DNA of 64,000 nt, taken from assembly GCA_937872465.1 (NCBI GenBank), contig CALMSR010000039.1, forward strand, positions 1-64,000, given 5' to 3'. Shown piece by piece: positions 57,157 to 64,000 of this stretch (position 1 is the stretch's first letter; each line of letters starts with the position of its first letter). The position numbers and the translations under genes were made by a program. Under the pieces are notes generated by a model. It was given only the letters and a program-made list of their open reading frames with translations, had not been told where the DNA came from and did not search any database. This DNA comes from an uncultured Paracoccaceae bacterium (lineage in GTDB: Bacteria; Pseudomonadota; Alphaproteobacteria; Rhodobacterales; Rhodobacteraceae).

Positions 57157-57627
57157 TCAGTGCTTGCGGAACTTGTCGAGGCTCACGACCTCGCCGTCCC
57201 CCGCCGGCTTGACCGGTGCCGGATCCCGCGGCGGCGGCTCGGTCGGCTCGTCCTTCGCCGTGCCGGCGGCGGTCTCGTGGGCGTCGAACTTGAGGCCGAA
57301 ATTCACCGAAGGGTCGGCGAAGGTCCGGATCGCGGCGAAGGGGATGACGATCGGATGCGGCACGCTGCCGAAGCTCAGCGTCACCGAGAAGCGGTCCTTC
57401 ATCACCGCGAGATCCTCGAACTGGTTCTGCAGGACCACGGTCATCTCGCCCGGATAGCGCTCGCGCAGCGATGCCGCCATGTCGACGCCGGGATGGGTCG
57501 TGTCGAAGGTGATGAAGAAGTGATGCGCGCCCGGCAGCCCGTCGCGCGCAACCTGCGCGAGCACCTCCGCAATCAGGCTGCGCAGCGCCTTGTGCATCAG
57601 CTGGCCGTAGTTGATCGACTTCGCCAT
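57157..57627 (-). CDS. sspB: ClpXP adaptor SspB (alphaproteobacterial type)
   Basis: SspB delivers ssrA-tagged proteins to ClpXP for degradation. This 156-residue protein has the alphaproteobacterial SspB fold ([19 protein letters not shown], then [45 protein letters not shown]) and the C-terminal ClpX-binding tail ([11 protein letters not shown]). It lies about 165 bases downstream of the tmRNA gene on the same strand, so both parts of the tagging system are neighbours. The ATG at 57627 follows a short leader. Confidence 0.93.
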   Translation of the reverse strand: MAKSINYGQLMHKALRSLIAEVLAQVARDGLPGAHHFFITFDTTHPGVDMAASLRERYPGEMTVVLQNQFEDLAVMKDRFSVTLSFGSVPHPIVIPFAAIRTFADPSVNFGLKFDAHETAAGTAKDEPTEPPPRDPAPVKPAGDGEVVSLDKFRKH

Positions 57628-57780
57628 TGCCTGTCCCGTCACGACTTGGCGTCGACCATATCCTATTCCAACCGGGGGGGAAGGGGGCTGCGGCGGAAAT
57701 CGCGAGCTGGGCGGAGGGTGCAGGCTTCTGTTGCCAGGTGCCTGCGGACCCCGCCAGGACCTGCTAGGGCCCTGGGCTTC

Positions 57781-57796
57781 AGGTTTCGGCAAACCT
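57781..57796 (-). terminator. Hairpin after the tmRNA gene
   Basis: AGGTTT-CGGC-AAACCT is a perfect 6-bp stem with a 4-base loop directly at the 3' end of the tmRNA coding piece. It may be a processing or terminating structure. Confidence 0.45.
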
Positions 57797-58034
57797 CACC
57801 GCATTACGCGGCGAGACGCACCGGAGCGTAGTTGTCGTTGGCAACTATGCGATTTGAGCCGATAACGGTGGCATCGTGCCGGGTGAAAGCCAACCCCTTT
57901 AGACGTCCGTCGATCCTGTTTCGGCCCCATGGTCCCCCAACGAGGGTTCTGGTGGAGCCGCCGGGTACCGCCCCCGGGTCCGATCCGCTTATTACGGGCG
58001 CGTTTATCACCATAGTTCCTTGCGGAACGCTCCC
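57793..58034 (-). ncRNA. ssrA: Two-piece (circularly permuted) tmRNA
   Basis: tmRNA rescues stalled ribosomes and tags the protein for ClpXP. On the minus strand the acceptor piece comes first (58034 to 57950, ending GGCTCCACCA), then a short spacer, then the coding piece (from 57928, GGGGCCGAAACAGGATCGACG). Its GGGGCCG pairs with CGGCTCC of the acceptor to give a 7-bp acceptor stem including the G3-U70 pair used by alanyl-tRNA synthetase. The tag frame at 57842-57804 reads ANDNYAPVRLAA then TAA. This split order is typical of alphaproteobacteria. Confidence 0.93.
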
Positions 58035-58064
58035 AATATAGGGTGAAGCGAGCCGCAGCGAAAG
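58035..58064 (-). promoter_or_regulatory. Promoter of the tmRNA gene
   Basis: On the minus strand CTATAT (58041-58036) lies directly upstream of the RNA 5' end, with CTTTCG 17 bases further up (58064-58059) as a poor -35. The -10 is a strong match. Confidence 0.55.
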
Positions 58065-58075
58065 GGCCTCGCGCA

Positions 58076-58435
58076 ATGTCCGGAATTCCAGCCCATATCC
58101 GCCGCCTTTCCCGCGAAGGCGCGCCGGTGGCCGATGTCGCGGCGCCGGAGAAGCTTCTCGCCGGATCCGGGGTGGCGCGGCTCTGGAACGCCTTTTCCGA
58201 CCCCGGGGGGCGGTTCCATGCCGGGCATTGGCAGAGCGAGGCCGGTGTGCGGGCGGTGCACTACACCGAGACCGAGCTCTGCGTGATCCTCGAGGGGCGC
58301 GTGCGGCTGAAAGATTCCGGCGGTGCGACCGCCGAATTCGGGCCGGGAGATGCCTTCGTGATCGCCGCGGGTTTCGAAGGCAGCTGGGAATCGATCGGCC
58401 GGGTCACGAAGATCTATGCGATTCTCGAGGCCTGA
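58076..58435 (+). CDS. Cupin-fold protein (Cupin_3/DUF861-like)
   Basis: This 119-residue protein is a small single-domain cupin: GGRFHAGHWQSEAGVRAVHYTETELCVILEGRVRL covers the first cupin motif and FGPGDAFVIAAGFEGSWE the second. Cupin_3 proteins include ureidoglycolate-type and metal-binding members; no partner enzyme is nearby, so the role is open. The ATG at 58076 gives the shortest N-terminus consistent with the fold; it is divergent from the tmRNA gene. Confidence 0.85.
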   Translation: MSGIPAHIRRLSREGAPVADVAAPEKLLAGSGVARLWNAFSDPGGRFHAGHWQSEAGVRAVHYTETELCVILEGRVRLKDSGGATAEFGPGDAFVIAAGFEGSWESIGRVTKIYAILEA

Positions 58436-58787
58436 CACGGCCTCCGCCCGATCGATTCGGCCCGCCGGCATCGGAGCCGCCCCGGCGCGGCGGCCTTTGG
58501 CGGCGTCCCGCTGCGGGACATGGGCGTTGTGGCACGGAAGCGGCTGAAACAAGGGGATTCCGCCGGGTTGAGGAAAGTGGTGCACGCTTGGGACTGCCCC
58601 GCGCGTCCGCAAGCCTCCCGCCCCGAAGCCGAGGCCCCGGTGCCGGGTCACGAACGGACGCGATCACAACCGCGCGCCGGTCGCGCGAGCCGCGATCGCG
58701 CTCTGGATCGACGCGGCGGTGGCCGCCGGCCCGGAGACTGCTCTGCTGTAAGGGCCGCGCGGCCCGCCCCGCCATGCCTCCCGCCGG
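58436..58787. other. Gap after the cupin gene, with a repeat
   Basis: This 352-base gap between convergent genes has repeat family 2 copy 2 at 58444-58523. The rest is very GC-rich and without a convincing gene. Confidence 0.5.
58444..58523 (+). repeat. Dispersed repeat family 2, copy 2
   Basis: Matches 3341-3445 in its opening CCGCCCGATCGA, GCCGGCATCG and GCGGCGG blocks and closes with GTCCCGCTGCGGGAC (58505-58519), the same palindrome as copy 1 with one changed central base and a changed outer base. It lacks about 20 bases of copy 1. Confidence 0.6.
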
Positions 58788-59696
58788 CTATTCGAGCCGC
58801 GCCGGAAAGCCCGCAGCGCGCAGGTCGGTGCCGAGCCGGTCCTCGAGCAACCTGACCACCTGCGTCGACTGGGCCGATCCGCCGTAGGCCGCCCGCCCGG
58901 CCTCGAAGGTCGCCGCCACGCGGGTGGCGAGGTCGAGCGGCACACCGAATTGCTTGCCGAAACCCAGCGCGAAGCCCAGGTCCTTGAGTGCGAGATCCAT
59001 GGTGAAGGCGATGTCGTAGCTGCCGTTGAGGATCAGCTGGCCTTCGGTCTCGTGCACGAAGCTCGTGCCCGAGGAGGCCGCGATCGCCGCCCAGGCCTGC
59101 CCGAGGTCGAGCCCGGCGCGTTTCGCCAGCATCAGCGCCTCGCCGTCGGCAACCAGATGGGTGAAGGCGAGCATGTTGGTGATGACCTTGATCACCGCCG
59201 CCGAGCCGAGCGGCCCCATGTGGAAGAGCCGCCCGCCCATCGCCCTGAGGGCCGCCTCGTGCCGCGCGAAGAGGTCCTCCTCGCCCCCGGCGAGCACGGT
59301 GATCTCGCCGCGGGCCGCCAGATGCACGCCTCCCGTCACCGGCGCCTCGAGCGTTTCGACGCCCCGCGCCGCCGCGGTCGCCGCCAGCCGCAGGATGTCG
59401 TCGCGGCCGAGCGTCGAGCATTCGATCCAGGTCGTGCCGGGCGAAGCGCCGTCGAGGATGTGCTCCAGCACCGCCTCCGAGGCGCTGGGCGAGGGCAGGC
59501 AGGTGAAGATCCCGTCGCGCCCCCGCGCCGCCGCCGCCGGATCCGCCGCCCAGGTCGCGCCCATGGTCAGCAGCCGTTCCGCCGGCGCCGGGTCGCGGTC
59601 ATGCACCGTCAGGTCGAAGCCCCTCGCGAGCAGCCGCGCCGCCAGATGCCCGCCGAGGTTTCCCAGGCCGACGAAGCCGTAGCGCGGCCGCCCCAT
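58788..59696 (-). CDS. 3-hydroxyisobutyrate dehydrogenase-family reductase
   Basis: This 302-residue NAD(P)-dependent enzyme has the Rossmann motif GFVGLGNLGGHLA (7-19), FTCLPSPSASEAVL, the substrate-binding LEAPVTGGVHLAA and the catalytic lysine in GSAAVIKVITNM, all in the order of beta-hydroxyacid dehydrogenases. The substrate is unknown; in this operon it may oxidise or reduce a hydroxy acid made by demethylation. The start at 59696 shares one base with the stop of the MttB-family gene (TGATG). Confidence 0.88.
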   Translation of the reverse strand: MGRPRYGFVGLGNLGGHLAARLLARGFDLTVHDRDPAPAERLLTMGATWAADPAAAARGRDGIFTCLPSPSASEAVLEHILDGASPGTTWIECSTLGRDDILRLAATAAARGVETLEAPVTGGVHLAARGEITVLAGGEEDLFARHEAALRAMGGRLFHMGPLGSAAVIKVITNMLAFTHLVADGEALMLAKRAGLDLGQAWAAIAASSGTSFVHETEGQLILNGSYDIAFTMDLALKDLGFALGFGKQFGVPLDLATRVAATFEAGRAAYGGSAQSTQVVRLLEDRLGTDLRAAGFPARLE

Positions 59697-61231
59697 CAGA
59701 AATGGATGCGGAACGCGGCGCGGATCGCCCTGTCGGTGGCGGCGTCGACCAGCGGCTCCGCCGAGGCGAGAATGCGGTCCTTGCGTGCCCGGGCGCGCGC
59801 GATCAGGTCGGGCTTGCCCACCTCCGCCCATTCCTTGGGGCTGAGCCGGTCCGCCACCGCCGGATAGACGTAGTCGGTCTGCATCAGCGCCAGTGTCTGC
59901 GCATTGCCCAGGTAATGCCCCGCGCCCCCGAGGCAAACCTCGCGCATGGCGTCGAGGCTCACGTCGTCCTCCTCCACCGCGATGCCGCGCACGCAGCGCA
60001 GCACCTGCCCGAGCAGGTCGTCGCCCAGCACCAGCGATTCGAAGCAGAAGCCGAGCAGCGAGGCATGCATCCCCGCCGCCTCGTAGACCATGTTGAGCCC
60101 GGAGAGCCCGGCCAGCACGTTGGAGATCGCCTGTTCCCAGCCCGCCTGCATGTCCGGGAGCTTGGCGTCGGCGATCCCGGCCGCCGCCCCGCCCGGCAGG
60201 CGGTAGAAATGATGCATCTGCGCGCAGCCGGCCGTCAGCAGCGCCTGCTCGCCCGAGCCGCCCGACATCGCCCCCGAGCGCAGATCCGAGACGAAGGGCC
60301 AGGTCCCGAAGATCGCCGGATGGCCCGGCGCGATGGCGTTCACATAGACCACGCCCGCCAGGCATTCCGCCACCGCCTGCACGATCGCCGTGGCGATCGC
60401 GGCCGGCGCCGTGGCGCCCGCCTGTCCCGCTGAGAGCAGGAGCACCGGCATGCCGCCGCGCACGCAGGCCTCCATGGTGATGCAGCTCTCCTCGGCGAAG
60501 GTCATCGGCGGCACCACGAAGCAGTTGGAGTTCGAGACGAACGGACGCGCCCGCCATTCCGCCTCGCCGCCCGCGATCATGTGCAGGAGCTCGAAGCATC
60601 CCGCCACGTGGGAGGGATCCGAGAAGCTCGTGCCCACATGCTTGGTCGTGCCGGCGCAGGAAGCATAGAGCGTATTCACGTCCATCTCGAAATTGTCGGG
60701 GATGTCCCGGCAGACCATCGCGCGCTGGAAGAAATGCAGGTTGTCGAGCGCATGGGTGATGCGCGCCGCGTCATGCAGGTCCCGCGCGGTCGAATCGCGA
60801 TAGGTCTGCGTCTCCACGTCGACCACATGCACCGCGGCGCCGGCGGTGCCGAAATGCACGCGCTGTCCCGAGAGCAGCAGGTCGTGGCGCGGGTCGCGGC
60901 CGCAGAGGGTGATGTCGCGGGCGGCCTTGGCCAGCATGTCCTCGACCAGGGCGCGCGGGAAGCGGATGCGCCCGTCCTCGCCCTGCACCGCCCCGGCGCC
61001 GGTCAGGATCGCCACGCCGGAGGCGGGCGCGTTGCCGAGCCCGATCGATTCCAGCGCCTCGAGCGCGGCGGCGTGGATGCGGGCCATGCCCGCCTCGCTC
61101 AGCGGCCGGTACTGGCCGCCGCTCATGCCCGCGCGCACCGGGCGCAGGTTCTCCGCCAGGGGCGCGGCCCGCACCGCCTGCCGCGCGGCCCGGCCGCCGC
61201 TCCGCCGCCCCTGGGTCTCCATCGTCGTCAT
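59696..61231 (-). CDS. MttB-family trimethylamine-type methyltransferase (non-pyrrolysine)
   Basis: This 511-residue protein belongs to the MttB superfamily, whose members demethylate trimethylamine or quaternary amines (for example glycine betaine by MtgB) and pass the methyl group to a corrinoid protein. The family barrel and motifs such as MTFAEESCITMEACVRGGMPVLLLSAGQ and CVRGIAVEEDDVSLDAMREVCLGGAGHYLG are visible. No in-frame amber (pyrrolysine) codon is present, so it is of the non-pyrrolysine group, where the substrate is usually not trimethylamine. No corrinoid protein gene is in the window. The start is ATG at 61231. Confidence 0.87.
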   Translation of the reverse strand: MTTMETQGRRSGGRAARQAVRAAPLAENLRPVRAGMSGGQYRPLSEAGMARIHAAALEALESIGLGNAPASGVAILTGAGAVQGEDGRIRFPRALVEDMLAKAARDITLCGRDPRHDLLLSGQRVHFGTAGAAVHVVDVETQTYRDSTARDLHDAARITHALDNLHFFQRAMVCRDIPDNFEMDVNTLYASCAGTTKHVGTSFSDPSHVAGCFELLHMIAGGEAEWRARPFVSNSNCFVVPPMTFAEESCITMEACVRGGMPVLLLSAGQAGATAPAAIATAIVQAVAECLAGVVYVNAIAPGHPAIFGTWPFVSDLRSGAMSGGSGEQALLTAGCAQMHHFYRLPGGAAAGIADAKLPDMQAGWEQAISNVLAGLSGLNMVYEAAGMHASLLGFCFESLVLGDDLLGQVLRCVRGIAVEEDDVSLDAMREVCLGGAGHYLGNAQTLALMQTDYVYPAVADRLSPKEWAEVGKPDLIARARARKDRILASAEPLVDAATDRAIRAAFRIHF

Positions 61232-61241
61232 CGCTCGAACC

Positions 61242-63686
61242 CTACATGCGCATCCGCGCCGCCGCCGGATCGTAGAGCGGCCGCAGCGATGCTTCCGCCG
61301 GGACGCGCCGGCCCGCGATCTCGATCTCGTAGGTCGAGGCCAGCACCTCCGCCGCGGTCTCGCCCGGGCAGGGCACGTAGCCGAGCCCGATGGCCGCCCC
61401 GAGGTGATGGCCGTAATTGCCCGAGGTCACGATGCCGACGATCCGCCCGTCGCGCACGATCGCCTCGTTGTGGAAGAGCATCGCCTCCGGGTCGCGCAGG
61501 CGGAACTGTACCAGCCGCCGCTCCAGCCCTGCCTCGCGCCTGGCCAGCACCGCCTCGCGACCGATGAATTGGCCCTTGTCCGGTCGGACAGCGAAGCCGA
61601 GCCCCGCCTCCAGCACGTGGTCCTCGTCGGTGATGTCGTGGCCGAAGTGCCGGAAGGCCTTCTCGATGCGGCAGCTGTCCATGGCATGGAGCCCGCAGAA
61701 GACCAGCCCGCGCTCGGCCCCCGCCGCCTCCAGCGTCTCGAAGACATGGGCCGCCTGGTCGGCGGGGACGTAGATCTCCCAACCGAGCTCGCCCACGTAG
61801 CTGACCCGATGCGCCCGCGCGAGTCCGAGCCCGATCTCGATCTCCCGCGCCGTGCCGAAGGGGAAGGCGGCGTTGGAGAAATCGTCCGGGCTCACCGCGC
61901 CCATCAGCCCGCGCGCCTCCGGCCCCATGACGCAGAAGACCGCCTCCGCCGCGCTCACCTCCGTCACCACCGCGAAATCCTCGCCGAGGTGGCGCCTCAG
62001 CCAGGCGAGGTCGCGGCGCAGCGTCGCCGCCGGCACCACCAGCAGGAACAACGTCTCGCCGAGCCGCGTCACCGTCAGGTCGCTCTCGATCCCGCCGCGC
62101 GCGTTCAGCATCTGGCTGTAGACGATCTGGCCCGCCTCCACGTCCACGTCGTTGCCGCAGAGCCGCTGCAGGAAGGCGCAGGCATCGCGCCCTTCCACGC
62201 GGATCTTGCCGAAGGAGGACATGTCGATCAGCCCGACGCCGGTGCGAAGGGCGAGATGCTCGGCGCGCTGGTTTTGAAACCAGTTCTGCCGCCCCCAGTC
62301 GTAGCGGTATTCCCGCGCCTCGCCCGGTGCCGCGAACCAGTTCGCGCGCTCCCAGCCCGCCACCTCGCCGAAGACCGCCCCGAGCCGTTCCAGCGCCCCG
62401 TGCACCGGCGAGCGCCGCACGCCGCGCGCCGTCGCCATCTGGCGATAGGGGTAATGATCGGCGTAGAGCAGGCCGAGGGTCTCGGTCACCCGCTCGCGCA
62501 GGTAGCGCCGATTGCGCTGGAAGGGCTGGGCCCGGCGGATGTCGACCTCCCAGAGGTCGAAGGGCGGCTCTCCTTCCGCGATCCATTCGGCGAGCGCGTA
62601 GCCCGCGCCGCCCGAGGAGACGATGCCGATGGAATTGTAGCCCGCCGCCACCCAGTAGCCGCCGAGCTCCGGCGCCTCGCCGAGATAATAGCGGTCGTCC
62701 GGGGTGAAGCTCTCCGGCCCGTTGAAGAAGGTCTGGATGCCGGCCTCGCCCAGGAGCGGCACGCGGGCTACTGCCTTCTCCAGGATCGGCGCGAAATGAT
62801 CCAGATCCTCGGCCAGCTGGTCGAAGGCGAAATCCTCCGGGATCCCGCCCATGCCCCAGGGCTTGGCCATGGGCTCGAAGGCGCCGAGCAGGAGCTTGCC
62901 CGCGTCCTCCTTGTAATAGGCGCATTCGTCGGGCACCCGCAGCACCGGCAACCGCCCGAGCCCCGCGATCGGCTCGGTCACCACGTAGAAATGCTCGCAG
63001 GCATGCAGCGGCAGGGTCACGCCGGAGGCTGCCGCCAGATCCCGCGCCCACATGCCGCCGCAGTTCACCACCACGTCCGCCGCGATGCGGCCGCTTTCCT
63101 CGCCGCGCCGCCAGGCGACGCCCGTCACGCGTCCGCCCGCCTGCAGGACCCCGGTCACGGCGACGCCCTCGTGGATCTGCACCCCGTGTGCGCGCGCGCC
63201 CCGCGCCAGCGCCATGGCGATATTGGCCGGGTCGCATTGCCCGTCGCCGGGCAGATGCACCGCCGCCACCACGTCCGCCACGTCGAGATGCGGATAGAGC
63301 GCCACCGCTTCGCCCGGGCCGATCTCGTGCACCTCGATGTCGAAGGCCCGCGCCAGCGAGGCCTGGCGCAGGATCTCCTCGCGCCGCGCCTCCGTGAGCG
63401 CCACGGTGATCGAGCCGCAGCGCCGCAGCCCGGTGGCGATGCCGGTCTCCGCCTCAAGCCGCCCGTAGAGATCGGCGGAATATTTCGCCAGCCGCGTCAT
63501 GTTCTGGCTGGCGCGCAGCTGTCCGATCAGGCCGGCCGCATGCCATGTGGTGCCGCAGGTCAGCTGCTTGCGTTCGAGCAGCACCACGTCCTTCCAGCCG
63601 AGCTTGGCCAGGTGATAGGCGACCGAGCAGCCCGAGACCCCGCCGCCGATCACCACCGCACGCGCGGCGCCGGGGATCCCGCTCAT
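61242..63686 (-). CDS. Dimethylglycine dehydrogenase-like flavoprotein
   Basis: This 814-residue protein combines an FAD-dependent D-amino-acid-oxidase-like domain (GGGVSGCSVAYHLAKLG, 14-30) with a C-terminal GcvT-like folate-binding domain, as in dimethylglycine or sarcosine dehydrogenases, which oxidise N-methyl groups and pass them to tetrahydrofolate. The motif TTWHAAGLIGQLR carries H49 at the place of the FAD-linked histidine of dimethylglycine dehydrogenase. It overlaps the next gene upstream by 4 bases (ATGA) and precedes the MttB-family gene by 10 bases. Confidence 0.92.
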   Translation of the reverse strand: MSGIPGAARAVVIGGGVSGCSVAYHLAKLGWKDVVLLERKQLTCGTTWHAAGLIGQLRASQNMTRLAKYSADLYGRLEAETGIATGLRRCGSITVALTEARREEILRQASLARAFDIEVHEIGPGEAVALYPHLDVADVVAAVHLPGDGQCDPANIAMALARGARAHGVQIHEGVAVTGVLQAGGRVTGVAWRRGEESGRIAADVVVNCGGMWARDLAAASGVTLPLHACEHFYVVTEPIAGLGRLPVLRVPDECAYYKEDAGKLLLGAFEPMAKPWGMGGIPEDFAFDQLAEDLDHFAPILEKAVARVPLLGEAGIQTFFNGPESFTPDDRYYLGEAPELGGYWVAAGYNSIGIVSSGGAGYALAEWIAEGEPPFDLWEVDIRRAQPFQRNRRYLRERVTETLGLLYADHYPYRQMATARGVRRSPVHGALERLGAVFGEVAGWERANWFAAPGEAREYRYDWGRQNWFQNQRAEHLALRTGVGLIDMSSFGKIRVEGRDACAFLQRLCGNDVDVEAGQIVYSQMLNARGGIESDLTVTRLGETLFLLVVPAATLRRDLAWLRRHLGEDFAVVTEVSAAEAVFCVMGPEARGLMGAVSPDDFSNAAFPFGTAREIEIGLGLARAHRVSYVGELGWEIYVPADQAAHVFETLEAAGAERGLVFCGLHAMDSCRIEKAFRHFGHDITDEDHVLEAGLGFAVRPDKGQFIGREAVLARREAGLERRLVQFRLRDPEAMLFHNEAIVRDGRIVGIVTSGNYGHHLGAAIGLGYVPCPGETAAEVLASTYEIEIAGRRVPAEASLRPLYDPAAARMRM

Positions 63687-64000
63687 TCCGGATCCCCGCC
63701 GGTCGCGTAGCCGCCGGCTTCGAGGCGGGCGGCGATGGCCGCGATATGCGCGGGGCCGGTCTCGCAGCAGCCGCCGACGAGGCTCGCGCCACCTGCGACC
63801 CAGCCAATGGCGTGATCGGCATAGGCCTCCGGGCCGAGGTCCGCCCGGGCGGCGAGGCTTTCAACCGTGCTCCCCACCGCGTGCCCCGTCTCGAAGGGCG
63901 CGAAGGCATTGGCATAGCCGCCGAAGGGCCGGCCGGTGGCCTTCAGCGCCGGCATCGCCGCCCCGACCGCCTCCGGCGAGGAGCAGTTGACGAGCAGCGC
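63683..64000 (-). CDS. Homocysteine S-methyltransferase family protein (3' part)
   Basis: Only the C-terminal 105 residues are in the window; the gene continues past the right edge. The zinc-binding cysteines of the homocysteine/betaine-homocysteine methyltransferase fold are visible: NCSSPEAV and VGGCCETGPAHIAAI. Such enzymes move a methyl group to homocysteine to give methionine. The operon order (this gene, flavoprotein, MttB-type, reductase) fits methyl transfer from an N-methylated compound. Confidence 0.88.
   Translation of the reverse strand, partial: ALLVNCSSPEAVGAAMPALKATGRPFGGYANAFAPFETGHAVGSTVESLAARADLGPEAYADHAIGWVAGGASLVGGCCETGPAHIAAIAARLEAGGYATGGDPE

Noticed and set aside
59696..61231. 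Pyrrolysine-containing trimethylamine methyltransferase
   Set aside because: There is no in-frame amber codon; the protein is of the non-pyrrolysine group of the MttB family.
60846..63710. Long plus-strand open frame opposite the MttB-family and flavoprotein genes
   Set aside because: Antisense shadow of two well-recognised proteins; no motif in the translation.

Overview
The window is a high-GC (I estimate high-60s percent; not computed) chromosomal segment of an alphaproteobacterium, most likely of the Rhodobacterales (Rhodobacter/Roseobacter relatives). The reasons are the block rsh - DUF2062 - pdxJ - acpS - lepB - rnc - era - DUF1491 - recO, the block pcm - tolC - popZ-like - valS, a MucR/Ros-type regulator, an alpha-type SspB and, most tellingly, a circularly permuted two-piece tmRNA. 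Genus cannot be assigned from sequence reading alone.

Layout. 0.1-9.5 kb: cation efflux protein, MucR-family regulator, miaB, then on the minus strand a CnoX-like thioredoxin, a LON-domain protein and a Trm112-like protein; an HD hydrolase, a periplasmic protein, a GT8 glycosyltransferase and ahcY. 10-19 kb: rpoZ and the stringent-response/RNA-processing block above, with many 4-bp start/stop overlaps. 19-30 kb: GFA-type protein, tRNA-Cys, SMP-30 protein, pcm, tolC, popZ-like gene, valS (with a compositionally foreign stretch), MFS transporter, aminotransferase and small envelope proteins. 30-47 kb: class V aminotransferase, ABC exporter, ygfZ, inositol monophosphatase, an EF-hand pair behind an EEP phosphohydrolase, a two-domain kinase-like protein, a CpdA-like phosphodiesterase, a PLP decarboxylase, copper genes, rpmB, meaB, a DUF3108 protein, hrpB and a glutamate dehydrogenase.

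48-52.4 kb is an accessory patch: a long AT-richer leader, a serralysin-type metalloprotease and a repeat-rich RTX protein. Both RTX proteins end in the same type of C-terminal module and could be exported by a type I system whose outer-membrane channel might be the tolC gene of this window; the ABC and membrane-fusion partners are not here. 52.4-58.4 kb returns to housekeeping genes (tusA, ccdA-type, small regulators, a YpfJ-type metallopeptidase, fumC, sspB, ssrA). From 58.8 kb to the right edge a minus-strand operon encodes a homocysteine methyltransferase (cut by the edge), a dimethylglycine-dehydrogenase-like flavoprotein, a non-pyrrolysine MttB-family methyltransferase and a hydroxyisobutyrate-dehydrogenase-like reductase, which looks like a pathway for demethylating an N-methylated compound.

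Beyond the genes, the most notable signals are: (i) an insertion-like, low-GC stretch inside valS; (ii) several families of dispersed intergenic repeats that recur across the window; (iii) inverted repeats of CRP geometry; and (iv) the RTX pair. I found no clearly unprecedented multi-gene system. The strongest candidates for new biology are the EF-hand pair, the MttB operon and the intergenic repeats.
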